Assembly: GCA_030606385.1 (NCBI GenBank)
Contig: JAUWGN010000003.1
Span: forward strand, 1 to 18,570
DNA from: Dehalococcoidia bacterium
GTDB taxonomy: Bacteria; Chloroflexota; Dehalococcoidia; GIF9; AB-539-J10
DNA: 18,570 nt
Reading direction: 5' to 3'
The notes under the pieces were generated by a model, which saw only the letters and a program-made list of their open reading frames with translations, was not told where the DNA came from and made no database searches. Each line of letters opens with the position of its first letter. Positions within the stretch are counted from its first letter, which is position 1. A program made the position numbers and the translations under genes. Positions 7,084 through 13,645 of this stretch are shown here, in pieces.

Positions 7084-7648
7084 TATCTTTACCTTCGCTA
7101 GCCCACCTCTCAAGAATACGAGAGATATACTTCCAACTACGCTTATTCATATTAACCGCTTCCCTGAAAGCTTCCTCTATCCACTGCGCTGGATAAACTT
7201 TCACCGCCTCTTTAAGCTCCTCAGCAACCAATGGGGTTATCAAACCTATATTCTGCTCATAAAGAGCAAAGATATTGAGCGGCTCTGTTACCTGTTTAGG
7301 AGTTATCCCATGGCTCACCCTATCCATAGCCTCCTTGTTAGCAAAGTAAACGTTTTCCCGCCTCCCGTTAACCTCTTTACTAACCGATAAAATGACCCCC
7401 CTTCCCACAGCTGACCTTAAGCCGCTGTCGAACCCTTGTTTCCCTATAACAGGAATACAATAAGATAACAATTCCTTATGGGTGATAAACCCATGATGTC
7501 CTTGTTTATGATGGAGTAAATAGAAAAAACAAAGAATCACCTTCAGCTCGGCTACATCGTCTATTTCAGGTATCGCCTGAGTGAAAAACGATTCAGGCAA
7601 AAGGACAAATTGCTCCCCTGGAGAAGCAGGAAAGGTTTTATTTATCAT
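7001..7648 (-). CDS. DnaD-like replication initiation / primosome protein
   Basis: A 215-residue protein resembling the DnaD/DnaB-B family of low-GC Gram-positives, which act in origin remodelling and helicase loading. The N-terminal part is a probable winged-helix domain (AELKVILCFFYLLHHKQGHHGFITHKEL region). The C-terminal half has the DnaD-like helical segment (a PLVAEELKEAV.YPAQWIEEAFREAVNMNKRSW.YISRILERWASEG pattern). It ends with KYIKGRYGHLVKR, a typical tail after a basic linker. It sits between dnaB and the dnaI-like gene, as expected for a primosome operon. The ATG follows the dnaB stop by one base, with GAGGAG inside the end of dnaB as a ribosome-binding site. Homology was judged by eye; this family diverges strongly. 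Confidence 0.8.
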   Translation of the reverse strand: MINKTFPASPGEQFVLLPESFFTQAIPEIDDVAELKVILCFFYLLHHKQGHHGFITHKELLSYCIPVIGKQGFDSGLRSAVGRGVILSVSKEVNGRRENVYFANKEAMDRVSHGITPKQVTEPLNIFALYEQNIGLITPLVAEELKEAVKVYPAQWIEEAFREAVNMNKRSWKYISRILERWASEGKDSGEYRQGIKKGSANKYIKGRYGHLVKR

Positions 7649-7649
7649 G

Positions 7650-9035
7650 TTATATTAACTCCTCAGAACTAGGGGCTGGCACTACTTCTACATTATCAAA
7701 TCGAGAGAACCATGGGAGAAAACGCAATTTCACTATACCCATAGGACCATTTCGATGCTTTTCAACAAGAATATCAGCCTCATTTCGAGGATAGGGCTCC
7801 TTCTCCACATCGTGTGTTTTATACCATTCTTCCTCTTCGCAATATATAGATTCTCTGTGGATAAAAAATACAACATCAGCATCTTGCTCAATACTACCGC
7901 TCTCCCGTAGGTCGAAGAGCTGAGGTTTGTGAGAGGCACGCCACTCCACGGCACGGCTAAGTTGAGACACTGTGAGCACAGGTACATTCAATTCCCTAGC
8001 CAACCCTTTCAAGGAACGCGTTATGTTGCCTATCTCTTGAACTCGGGGTTCATTTTTGCCATCACCTCGCATCAATTGCAGATAATCAATAACAATCAAG
8101 TCGATGTTACGCTCACGATGGAGACGTCTTGCCTTACTTCCTATATCCACAACACGCTGCTGAGGGCTATCATCAATATAAATTGGTGCCTCTGACAAAA
8201 CTCCACTAGCATCCATAATCCTTCTTTCTTCTCTCTCAGTAAAATGTCCTAAACGAACATCCTTCGAATCCACCCTCGCTTCAGAGGACAAAAGACGCTG
8301 AACAATTGTATCCCGAGACATCTCCAGGCTAAAAAGGGCAACACAAGCCTTCTGCTCGATAGCAGCATTTCTAACGATATTCAAGGCTAAACTCGTTTTT
8401 CCAACTGCTGGCCTTGCAGCCAAAATGACTAAATCCGACCTTTGCAAGCCACCTAGTAATCCGTCCAACCCAGCAAAGCCAGTTAAAATATGAGGTATTT
8501 GCTTCCCCCCTAGTGGAGGTTGCCCCACTTCCTCAAAATACTTGCTCAGGATATCACGAACCAAGACTAAATTCGTTGGTGCCCCCTTACTTCCTACTTG
8601 AAAGAGGATGTCTATAGCTTTATTGAGAGTGGACTCAACATCAGCACCCGCCTCATATCCGATAGCAGCAATCTGTCCCGCAGCAGCAATTAATCGTCTC
8701 ATTGCTGCTGCATTGGATACTATCCGCGCATAATGCTCAACATAGAGCGGTGTAGGTGTAATGGATATTAAATGGCTCAAATAAGCAGCTCCACCAATTT
8801 GCTCTAACCTGTTTTGTCGCATTAACTCATGAGCTACTGTAATCTGGTCTACAACTTCATTGCGTTGGTGAACAGATAGACATGCCTGATAAATTACTTG
8901 GTTAGTTTCATCAAAAAAGTCCTCAGGAACAAGGAAGGTCGCTATCTTAAATATAGCATCAGGGTCAACAATCAAGGAGCCGATTACCGCTTCTTCTGCC
9001 TCAATGTCATGAGGGGGTAACTTTTCTTCTATCAT
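7650..9035 (-). CDS. dnaB: Replicative DNA helicase DnaB
   Basis: A 461-residue hexameric 5'-3' replicative helicase. The N-terminal helical domain (KLPPHDIEAEEAVIGSL, then FFDETNQVIYQA) interacts with primase and loader. The RecA-like C-terminal domain has Walker A ARPAVGKT (207-214), Walker B LIVIDYLQL with Asp317, the SREsGSIEQDADVV-type region (here DLRESGSIEQDADVV) and the closing KHRNGPMGIVKLRFLPWFSRFDN-type end. Length is normal and no intein is present. The start is ATG 9035 or a TTG at 9041 that overlaps the rplI TGA; no good ribosome-binding site is seen for either, so translational coupling to rplI is likely. The neighbours rplI, dnaD-like and dnaI-like genes form a replication module. 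Confidence 0.96.
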   Translation of the reverse strand: MIEEKLPPHDIEAEEAVIGSLIVDPDAIFKIATFLVPEDFFDETNQVIYQACLSVHQRNEVVDQITVAHELMRQNRLEQIGGAAYLSHLISITPTPLYVEHYARIVSNAAAMRRLIAAAGQIAAIGYEAGADVESTLNKAIDILFQVGSKGAPTNLVLVRDILSKYFEEVGQPPLGGKQIPHILTGFAGLDGLLGGLQRSDLVILAARPAVGKTSLALNIVRNAAIEQKACVALFSLEMSRDTIVQRLLSSEARVDSKDVRLGHFTEREERRIMDASGVLSEAPIYIDDSPQQRVVDIGSKARRLHRERNIDLIVIDYLQLMRGDGKNEPRVQEIGNITRSLKGLARELNVPVLTVSQLSRAVEWRASHKPQLFDLRESGSIEQDADVVFFIHRESIYCEEEEWYKTHDVEKEPYPRNEADILVEKHRNGPMGIVKLRFLPWFSRFDNVEVVPAPSSEELI

Positions 9036-9037
9036 TT

Positions 9038-9490
9038 TCAAGCTTTTTCAGGCTCGATAACTACCTTGATTCGCGCTACCGAATCTGTAGCCAATCTAAT
9101 AGCTATCTCGTATTCACCTATTTGACGTAATGAATCATCCAAAACTACTTGCCTTTTATCGATAGGAGCCTCTACAATTCTGCTGAGTTCTTCAGCAATA
9201 TTAGCTTCAGTGATAGAACCGAAGAGACGGTCCTCAGCACCTACACGAGCCTTGAAGCAGATCTGAATTCCTTCAATTTGCTTAGCCAACTTGGCCATCT
9301 CTTCCTTGCTTGAGCTTTCTTCAGTCATTTTCTTCCCGAGACCGATTTCGGCTCGTTTTACTACCTCAGGTGTTGCTACTTGAGCCAGTCCTTTGGGGAA
9401 AAGGAAGTTTCGTGCATACCCATCGCTTACCACCTTTATCTCCCCTGCCTGCCCTTTTGAGGGAACGTCCGTCAAAAAAATAACTTTCAT
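9038..9490 (-). CDS. rplI: 50S ribosomal protein L9
   Basis: Ribosomal protein L9, 150 residues, with an N-terminal rRNA-binding domain, a long connecting helix and a C-terminal globular domain. The N-terminus MKVIFLTDVPSKGQAGEIKVVSDGYARNFL carries the signature GxxGxxxxVxxGYARNFLxP. The helix (about 45-75) is lysine/glutamate-rich, and the C-terminal domain contains RLFGSIT and DKRQVVLDDSLRQIGEYEI blocks. Its ATG (9488-9490) overlaps the TGA of the thioredoxin reductase 3' part in an ATGA arrangement, and its own TGA overlaps a TTG six bases before the dnaB ATG. Both suggest tight translational coupling. Confidence 0.97.
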   Translation of the reverse strand: MKVIFLTDVPSKGQAGEIKVVSDGYARNFLFPKGLAQVATPEVVKRAEIGLGKKMTEESSSKEEMAKLAKQIEGIQICFKARVGAEDRLFGSITEANIAEELSRIVEAPIDKRQVVLDDSLRQIGEYEIAIRLATDSVARIKVVIEPEKA

Positions 9491-9762
9491 AGCGAACCAA
9501 CGAACTTCTCTGCTGATAACGCAGCAACAGCACCATCGCCAGCAGCAGCTATCGCCTGCTTCACCGAGTTATGGCGAATATCACCCGCCGCAAATATACC
9601 AGGCACTGTTGTCTCCATCAGCTCGGTAGTGACTATGTACCCCCACTCATCCAGAGGCAAAACTCCACGCAGATATTCGGTATTAGGAATTAGTCCAATG
9701 GCAACAAAAACACCATCTACGGCTAACAGTGATATTGTACCATTTTGGGTATTTTTAAGCAT
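9487..9762 (-). CDS. trxB: Thioredoxin reductase, C-terminal part (in -1 frame relative to the N-terminal part)
   Basis: This 91-residue frame encodes the end of thioredoxin reductase. It carries the DGVFVAIGLIPNTEYL segment, the conserved GYIVTTELMETTVPGIFAAGDIR stretch with the GD that binds FAD, and the closing AAGDGAVAALSAEKF. It is intact and conserved, so it does not look degraded. It begins at an ATG whose last-read base overlaps the TAA ending the N-terminal part (TAATG, 9760-9764). The true continuation, however, includes four more codons upstream (V-T-D-L), reached by a -1 shift at 9774-9780. Joined product about 306 residues, the normal TrxB size. Its TGA overlaps the rplI start. 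It may be translated by frameshifting, by reinitiation, or the split may be a one-base sequence error. Confidence 0.85.
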   Translation of the reverse strand: MLKNTQNGTISLLAVDGVFVAIGLIPNTEYLRGVLPLDEWGYIVTTELMETTVPGIFAAGDIRHNSVKQAIAAAGDGAVAALSAEKFVGSL

Positions 9763-10406
9763 TAAATCGGTGACTTTTTTTCTCCTTTTACTTCAGTCAC
9801 CACACTGTCCCATATAAACTCTATTTTGGGATCGGCTCGTGCTTTTCCCTGTAATACCTTGCTTGCTCGCAATTGATTACGGCGATGGATAACCTTAACC
9901 AGAGAAGCAAATTTGCTCAAAGAAAGAGCATCAGTAAGAGCGGTATCGCCACCACCAATTACCGCCACTGTTTTATCTCGAAATAAAGGACCATCACAAG
10001 TAGCACAATAAGAAACTCCCCTGCCCATAAATTCATTTTCACCAAGCACTTCCAATTTACGAAATTGCAATCCCCCAGCGATGATCACCGCTTGAGCTAT
10101 AAAATCACCTTCAGTGGTGATAACCATGTTGTTACCATAACGGGATGTTAATCCAGTAACTTCACCCGACATAGTTTCCAATCCATGATTCATAGCTTGC
10201 TGCTGGATAAGCTGTACTAACTCAAATCCAGAAATACCTTTGGGGAAACCAGGATAGTTGTCTACCCGCTCAGCATTGGCAATTTGCCCACCGATTACTT
10301 CCTTTTCGATGAGCAACACCGTGAATCCCGCTCTGGCGCTGTAAAGCCCCGCAGTAAGCCCTGCAGGACCACCACCAACGACGATCAATTGATACTTCTT
10401 AGCCAT
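9762..10406 (-). CDS. trxB: Thioredoxin reductase, N-terminal part (ends at a frameshift)
   Basis: A flavoprotein that uses NADPH to reduce thioredoxin. The 214-residue frame has the FAD-binding GGGPAG (11-16), the redox-active CATC (Cys134, Cys137) followed by DGP, the NADPH-binding GGGDTA (151-156) and the phosphate-gripping HRRNQLRA (174-181). Homology stops at residue 211 after EVKGEKK, in a run of seven A's. The frame then adds only S-P-I and meets TAA at 9762-9764. One extra A, or a -1 ribosomal slip, restores the rest of the protein. As it stands the product lacks the C-terminal FAD-domain segment and would probably be inactive alone. The gene lies 12 bases after the activase gene and upstream of rplI. 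Confidence 0.9.
   Translation of the reverse strand: MAKKYQLIVVGGGPAGLTAGLYSARAGFTVLLIEKEVIGGQIANAERVDNYPGFPKGISGFELVQLIQQQAMNHGLETMSGEVTGLTSRYGNNMVITTEGDFIAQAVIIAGGLQFRKLEVLGENEFMGRGVSYCATCDGPLFRDKTVAVIGGGDTALTDALSLSKFASLVKVIHRRNQLRASKVLQGKARADPKIEFIWDSVVTEVKGEKKSPI
9774..9781 (-). promoter_or_regulatory. A7 run with in-frame A AAA AAG slippery heptamer inside trxB
   Basis: On the minus strand the zero-frame codons are GAA AAA AAG (9782-9774). The heptamer A AAA AAG (9780-9774) is therefore in the exact phase required for -1 slippage, the same heptamer as in E. coli dnaX. A -1 slip gives next codon GTC and the correct TrxB continuation. A GGAG sits directly upstream of the run, closer than the stimulatory spacing in dnaX. 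I see no strong downstream stem. It could equally be an A8-to-A7 deletion or sequencing error. Confidence 0.5.
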
Positions 10407-10418
10407 ACACGAAGGAGA

Positions 10419-11390
10419 CTAGCTTTCTGGAACTCTCTCCCACATATCACAACGCCCTCCCCACCTGGCCAAAACTTTACCATCAGCAGCAATTTGGGAA
10501 ACTTCACATAAATTTGGGCAAGCCTTGCATATGAAAGAAGAAGTCTTGAATTCTATGTCGCTGACACCGAATCCCTTAAACTTACTCTTATGATGATTCT
10601 GCTTAATTTCCATTTCCTCATGCACCAGAATAGCAGCTCCTATAGCGCCCATAAGCTCATTGTGAGGCGGTACATAAACTTCGGAGTCGAAAACCTCGTT
10701 AAATGCCCTGATTATCCCTTTATTGAAAGCGACACCCCCCTGAAATACCAATCTAGGCTGAATTTCCTTGCCTAAAGCAACATTGTTAAGATAATTGCGT
10801 ATTAAGGATTGACATAAACCATAGATAATATCATCGAGAGGATATCCCAGTTGCTGCTTATGAATCATGTCTGATTCAGCAAAAACAGTGCACCGCCCAG
10901 CAATACGCGCTGGATTCTCACTCCTCAAAGCATGCCCCCCAAAATCCTCAATCTTCACATTCAACCTTTCCGCTTGATGTTCAAGGAAACTCCCCGTCCC
11001 AGCAGCACAGACTGAGTTCATGCCAAAATCAACGACTATACCATCATGAATTATGATAATCTTGCTATCCTGTCCGCCTATTTCAAAAATTGTTCGCACA
11101 TCAGGTATGTGTTGTGTGGCAGCAACAGCATGAGTGGTGATCTCATTCTTTACCAAATCAGCACCAACAAGCACGCCAGCTAGATAACGACCACTTCCGG
11201 TAGTGGCTACCCCGCTAACCTCGACTTCAGGCGATATTTGCTTCTGTATTTCCCTCAACCCCTGTTTCACCATGTCTACCGGATTACCTCGAGTTCGCAA
11301 ATAAATAGAAGCTATAAGCTGCTCATGCTCATCAAGCAAAGCTAATTTTGTGGTGACTGAACCAACATCAACGCCAAGATAGCCCTTCAT
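10419..11390 (-). CDS. Acyl-CoA dehydratase activase (BadF/BadG/BcrA/BcrD/HgdC family ATPase)
   Basis: A 323-residue ASKHA-fold ATPase. In characterised relatives (HgdC, FldI, BcrA/D) the homodimer carries one bridging [4Fe-4S] cluster and drives low-potential electrons into a partner by ATP hydrolysis. Visible: GVDVGSVTTK (6-15) phosphate loop; GGQDSK (105-110); the cluster cysteines Cys128 in NSVCAAGTGSF and Cys167 in GRCTVFAESDMIH; and FQGGVAFN (217-223). Beyond the usual ~260-residue core there is a C-terminal tail with Cys288, 291, 295 and 314 (CKACPNLC ... GGRC), like the linker of large fused activase-DUF2229 proteins. It lies 2 bases after the small membrane-protein gene and follows two HgdB-like genes, its likely electron acceptors. 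Substrate unknown. Confidence 0.88.
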   Translation of the reverse strand: MKGYLGVDVGSVTTKLALLDEHEQLIASIYLRTRGNPVDMVKQGLREIQKQISPEVEVSGVATTGSGRYLAGVLVGADLVKNEITTHAVAATQHIPDVRTIFEIGGQDSKIIIIHDGIVVDFGMNSVCAAGTGSFLEHQAERLNVKIEDFGGHALRSENPARIAGRCTVFAESDMIHKQQLGYPLDDIIYGLCQSLIRNYLNNVALGKEIQPRLVFQGGVAFNKGIIRAFNEVFDSEVYVPPHNELMGAIGAAILVHEEMEIKQNHHKSKFKGFGVSDIEFKTSSFICKACPNLCEVSQIAADGKVLARWGGRCDMWERVPES

Positions 11391-11392
11391 AT

Positions 11393-11602
11393 CTAGTCCA
11401 CCTTTCTAAGAGAAGTCCCTCCAAAGCTTTCTAGTTTACTCCGATTGAAAGCTCTTATGCTCTCTTCGAGTTCTAACGCTTTCCTTTGTCTTAACTTTAG
11501 CAGAGGGTGAAATAAAATTGAAATGATGCTCATAAAAATAAAGAATACTATCATCTGCTTACTTTTGACAAGCTTGTCTAATGCCTTAAACTCTTCTCCC
11601 AT
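11393..11602 (-). CDS. Small single-pass membrane protein of unknown function
   Basis: A 69-residue protein that I do not recognise. Residues about 17-35 (MIVFFIFMSIISILFHPLL) form one hydrophobic segment, followed at once by a basic KLRQRKALELEESIR stretch predicted as an amphipathic or charged helix. There are no cysteines. The ATG at 11602 has GAGGGG close upstream and overlaps the end of the HgdB-like gene by 17 bases. Its stop is 2 bases before the activase ATG. Such tight packing on both sides, plus a ribosome-binding site, argues that it is a real gene and possibly a membrane anchor for the activase complex. That role is an inference from position only. Confidence 0.6.
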   Translation of the reverse strand: MGEEFKALDKLVKSKQMIVFFIFMSIISILFHPLLKLRQRKALELEESIRAFNRSKLESFGGTSLRKVD

Positions 11603-12689
11603 GCTCCCCTCTTCGCCTTCTAAAGCCTATTAAGTCTGTAAAAGCCTCAAGTCTGGTTAACATCCCTTGTTTGCTCTGCTGCTCATCGCAAGTAACAGCA
11701 AGCACGGGTATATCTTCCTTTGTCGATGGCATGATATTCTCAGCTACTATCTCTGGCATGCAGGTGAAAGGGGCTAGATGGATTATGCCATCAAATCCGT
11801 TGCGAGCATAAAGCACTTTCTCCCCTACAGATTCCCAACCATCACCACCAATATCATGGTCGAGATAAGCATGAGCTAATTTATGAACTTTTCTCCATTC
11901 GTCTAGACCAAGGTAGTTAAGAAACAGACTATATTTAACCCACCGGGAAATAGTCAAGGTCCGCTCTACCTCTATTCCTAATTTGCCCAATTCTATTTCT
12001 ATATCCATATTAGCGAAAGGCTCTATAACAACATAAATCTCCCCGACAATGCCTACTTTGAGTGGCTCAGCAGTGATGTCTTTAGGCACTCGGTTTAATT
12101 TCTCGATATATTCTTTAGTTAATTCCTTGACTTCTTTACTCTTTGTTGCTTCATCGATAGAGGTGATAGCCTTGCGGTAAATTCGGCTAGCTGTTCCTTT
12201 CTCAAGCTCCACTGCCCGTATTTTGTGAACCACTTTTTCTATTCTATCTAACGCAGATAACTTACCGATAGCAAAGAAAAATGATGAAATAATTTCATGC
12301 CAAGTGCGATTATGAGTTACATCCCTCATAAGTCGCATAATGCCTATAAACTTGTGGTGAGATATATCAACGGTCAAAAAATGAGCAGCATAGTTCAAGT
12401 CACGAAGCATTTGTTCCTGACCTTTGGCATAATAACCTAAACGGCAAATCCCAGTCCCTCTTGCCTGAATCAAAACATCTGCCCCCAGCTCGCAAGCTTC
12501 AATCAGACTACCTAAAGTAAGCTTATAGGGTAAACAAGCCTCCGCTGGTGAGTATTTAACTCCAAGGTCCAATGTGTGTTGAGTCATCGGGGGTGGAGTT
12601 ATTAGCACATCCCCAGGAGATTCGAGTCTTCTTGCTACAGCCTTTAGTGCAATATAAACGTTACCAAAATGAGGAAATCCTATACGCAT
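11586..12689 (-). CDS. HgdB/DUF2229-like iron-sulfur protein, first subunit (activase-associated)
   Basis: A 367-residue protein related to 2-hydroxyacyl-CoA dehydratase subunits and the DUF2229 part of large CoA-activase proteins. Cysteines lie where a [4Fe-4S] cluster is held in this family: Cys52 in EACLPYK, Cys82 in GTGICRLGYY and Cys310 in APFTCMPEIVAE. A C-terminal VTCDEQQSKQGMLTRLEAF block parallels SLDEHSSEGGLLTRLEAF in the neighbouring gene, so the two look like paralogous halves of a heterodimer. The middle (about 130-210) is a charged helical insertion. The 5' end overlaps the upstream paralogue by 10 bases and the 3' end overlaps the small membrane-protein gene by 17. It probably receives electrons from the adjacent activase. 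No catalytic substrate can be named. Confidence 0.8.
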   Translation of the reverse strand: MRIGFPHFGNVYIALKAVARRLESPGDVLITPPPMTQHTLDLGVKYSPAEACLPYKLTLGSLIEACELGADVLIQARGTGICRLGYYAKGQEQMLRDLNYAAHFLTVDISHHKFIGIMRLMRDVTHNRTWHEIISSFFFAIGKLSALDRIEKVVHKIRAVELEKGTASRIYRKAITSIDEATKSKEVKELTKEYIEKLNRVPKDITAEPLKVGIVGEIYVVIEPFANMDIEIELGKLGIEVERTLTISRWVKYSLFLNYLGLDEWRKVHKLAHAYLDHDIGGDGWESVGEKVLYARNGFDGIIHLAPFTCMPEIVAENIMPSTKEDIPVLAVTCDEQQSKQGMLTRLEAFTDLIGFRRRRGEHGRRV

Positions 12690-13642
12690 ACTCTTTTCCT
12701 CCGCCTAACCATATCTAGAAAAGCCTCTAATCGAGTAAGCAAACCTCCTTCACTACTATGCTCATCCAGACTAAGCGGTAAAAGAGGAATCTCAAACTCT
12801 TTTGCCCGATGTTGCACCATGCCTAGCATCATTGAGTCAGGACCACATCCGAAAGCAGCGACAATAATTATACCATCTACCCCCGTTTCCAAGTAATATT
12901 CTCCAGCGCCGATTATTTCAGGTTCAAATGACCAATGGGGAACACCCACCAGTCTTCTTGTAGCAGCATCAAGTTCCTCCTGAGATACCATCTCCGGGGT
13001 AACAACTTTGACCTCCATCTTCTGCAGCCATGAAATGAGCCGATGACTAACATACTCATCATAGATAATATAGGGATGCCCGATAACAGCGATAGTCAAT
13101 GAAGAAGATTTCACATCAGGAGGCGGCTTACAATCAATAGCCTGAAAATGTGTAATCCCTTCATCAGACATTTTATTTCGGTAATCCAAATTGCTTGCCC
13201 AAGCTTCTTCCACTGCCTTCTTAAGCTTGAATGGATTGCAGGTAAAATGGCGTCCCACCTCATAAATATTTCGGTATAGATTATAGCGTCCTTTCTCGTA
13301 GTTTATTTCCGGGTCAAGAATAGGGGGACATTCTGGAATTAAAGCTCTTGCCATATTGGGCAAACCGATAAGCTTGGAGCAATTATAACTCTTCTTACCC
13401 AAACTGGTAACCGCGGGGACAAACATAAAGTCACATTTATCGGCTAGAGAAACGACATGTCCGAAGAAGACCTTTACCGGCAAGCAAGTATCTTGAACAC
13501 CTCGCGTAACGCCTGAGTTTAATATGCTTTTGTTGGTTGGCAGTGATACCACTACTTCCGCACCCAGCTTCTCCAAGAAAACCTTCCACATGGGATAATA
13601 CTGGTAATAGAGTAAAGCCCGTGGAATTCCTACCGTAACCAT
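12680..13642 (-). CDS. HgdB/DUF2229-like iron-sulfur protein, second subunit (activase-associated)
   Basis: A 320-residue protein of the acyl-CoA dehydratase activase-related (DUF2229/HgdB-like) group. It starts with VTVGIPRALLYYQYYPMWKVF, typical of this family. It has three well-placed cysteines for a [4Fe-4S] cluster: Cys53 in DTCLPVK, Cys88 in KKSYNCSK and Cys266 in AAFGCGPDS. IAVIGHPYIIYDEYVS (184-199) marks the start of the second Rossmann-like lobe, and LDEHSSEGGLLTRLEAFLD ends the conserved part. It overlaps its paralogue by 10 bases, and the upstream M20 gene stops 3 bases before its ATG. Without a third subunit or any CoA-transferase in view, a dehydratase reaction is not supported; a reductase driven by the activase fits as well. 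Confidence 0.82.
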   Translation of the reverse strand: MVTVGIPRALLYYQYYPMWKVFLEKLGAEVVVSLPTNKSILNSGVTRGVQDTCLPVKVFFGHVVSLADKCDFMFVPAVTSLGKKSYNCSKLIGLPNMARALIPECPPILDPEINYEKGRYNLYRNIYEVGRHFTCNPFKLKKAVEEAWASNLDYRNKMSDEGITHFQAIDCKPPPDVKSSSLTIAVIGHPYIIYDEYVSHRLISWLQKMEVKVVTPEMVSQEELDAATRRLVGVPHWSFEPEIIGAGEYYLETGVDGIIIVAAFGCGPDSMMLGMVQHRAKEFEIPLLPLSLDEHSSEGGLLTRLEAFLDMVRRRKRVCV

Positions 13643-13645
13643 TGT

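Noticed and set aside
6968..7390. 140-codon plus-strand open frame across the dnaD/dnaI-like genes
   Set aside because: It is antisense to two well-supported genes, has no family-like sequence and no ribosome-binding context.
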